DNA of 5,192 nucleotides. Origin: Acidobacteriota bacterium. GTDB taxonomy: Bacteria; Acidobacteriota; Blastocatellia; RBC074. The position numbers and the translations under genes were made by a program. The stretch covers positions 1 through 5,192 of the forward strand of contig JABFSD010000483.1 in the NCBI GenBank assembly GCA_013140935.1. The letters run 5' to 3'. Position 1 is the first letter of the stretch. Every line of letters starts with the position of its first letter. Below the pieces are notes generated by a model. The model had not been told where the DNA came from, did not search any database, and was given only the letters and a program-made list of their open reading frames with translations. Below, piece after piece: positions 4,714-5,192 of this stretch.

Positions 4714-5192
4714 ATGAAAAGCTACACAACCCATCTGCGCACATTTTTTTCCTGCTCCGTGCTGGCGCTTTGCTTGTCAGTGAACGCCGCCGCACAAACG
4801 CCGACGATTCCGCTCGGCAATTACACCGCCGTCATTCCGCAAGACGTACGCGCGGGCAACCTGACCTTTCCCGGCGGCGAATACCAACTCACGCTGCTCA
4901 CCGGTGGCAGGTATCAACTAGGCCGCAACAACTTCATCACCCTGTCGGGCACGTATAGCGTCAGCGGCAATCTCGTGCGCTTCACCAGTCCCGCGACGAT
5001 GGACAATTGCAGCGGCGAAGGTACATATCAATGGGCCGTCGTCGGCAATCGCCTCACGCTGACCGCCGCCAATGCCCGCGTAGACAGTTGCGTCGAACGC
5101 TTCATCGCACTGAACAGCGCGCCGTTTTTCAAAGACGATCCAACGCTCAAAGACTGGAAAAATCTCGGCCCGTTCGGCGGACAGTTCAACGC
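4714..5192 (+). CDS. Secreted protein with lipocalin-like N-terminal domain, probably leading into a BNR-type propeller (partial)
   Basis: The frame is open from the ATG at 4714 to the window edge (159 complete codons). The signal peptide is clear: MKSYTTHLRT, a hydrophobic core FFSCSVLALCLSV, and an AAA-Q site near residue 27. Residues 35-132 form a small beta-barrel-like domain with GNYTAVIP, GGRYQLG, LSGTYSVSGNLVRFTS, then C99 in NCSGEGTYQWAVVGNRLTLT, and C126. This Gly-x-Tyr...Cys...Gly-x-Tyr-x-Trp pattern recalls lipocalin-like domains of exported acidobacterial proteins, and C99/C126 may form a disulfide. Residues 148-156 (WKNLGPFGG) resemble the first blade motif of BNR/Asp-box propeller proteins, in which a WxxLGPxGG sequence opens the repeats, so a much larger C-terminal propeller probably lies beyond the edge. 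No enzymatic motif is visible. Product name and full length cannot be settled from this fragment. Confidence 0.88.
   Translation, partial: MKSYTTHLRTFFSCSVLALCLSVNAAAQTPTIPLGNYTAVIPQDVRAGNLTFPGGEYQLTLLTGGRYQLGRNNFITLSGTYSVSGNLVRFTSPATMDNCSGEGTYQWAVVGNRLTLTAANARVDSCVERFIALNSAPFFKDDPTLKDWKNLGPFGGQFN

Noticed and set aside
4704..4958. 84-codon plus-strand frame
   Set aside because: Out of frame with the 4714 gene, which has a signal peptide, a ribosome binding site and stays open to the edge.

Overview
The window looks like chromosomal DNA of a GC-rich soil-type bacterium, most likely an Acidobacteriota member (Blastocatellia-like). This rests on gene content only: an ECF sigma factor of the acidobacterial/planctomycete type immediately followed by a membrane Ser/Thr kinase with a TolB/PD40-like C-terminus, a DUF3303 protein, and several small secreted proteins whose signal peptides end in ...A-Q. 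No rRNA or tRNA is present to confirm it.

Left part, minus strand (1-2139): an ECF sigma factor (2139 to 1573) and a Ser/Thr kinase (1567 to beyond the left edge) are separated by 5 bases and form a probable operon. The kinase has an N-terminal helical region, a complete kinase domain with all catalytic motifs, one transmembrane helix and the beginning of an extracytoplasmic beta-propeller. A 7-bp tandem repeat lies inside its activation-loop coding sequence.

Divergent intergenic region (2140-2557): 418 bp with no convincing gene. It holds an imperfect palindrome, a candidate ECF-type promoter reading right, a weak hairpin and a clear hairpin just upstream of the ribosome binding site of the next gene.

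Right part, plus strand (2558-5192): four genes in one direction. They are a secreted protein made of two copies of one ~110-residue domain (2558-3385); a second, cysteine-containing secreted protein with a calcium-loop-like motif (3422-4018), 36 bp downstream; a small cytoplasmic DUF3303 protein (4194-4490); and a third secreted protein, cut by the window edge, that seems to lead into a BNR-type propeller (4714 onward). The two intergenic gaps hold strong hairpins. The most striking is a pair of hairpins at 4513-4623 whose cores are inverted copies of each other, like a REP/BIME-type element.

A reasonable reading is a signalling unit (sigma factor plus transmembrane kinase) divergent from a set of exported proteins of unknown function. 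A regulatory link between the two sides is inference. I see no phage, CRISPR, transposase or defence gene.
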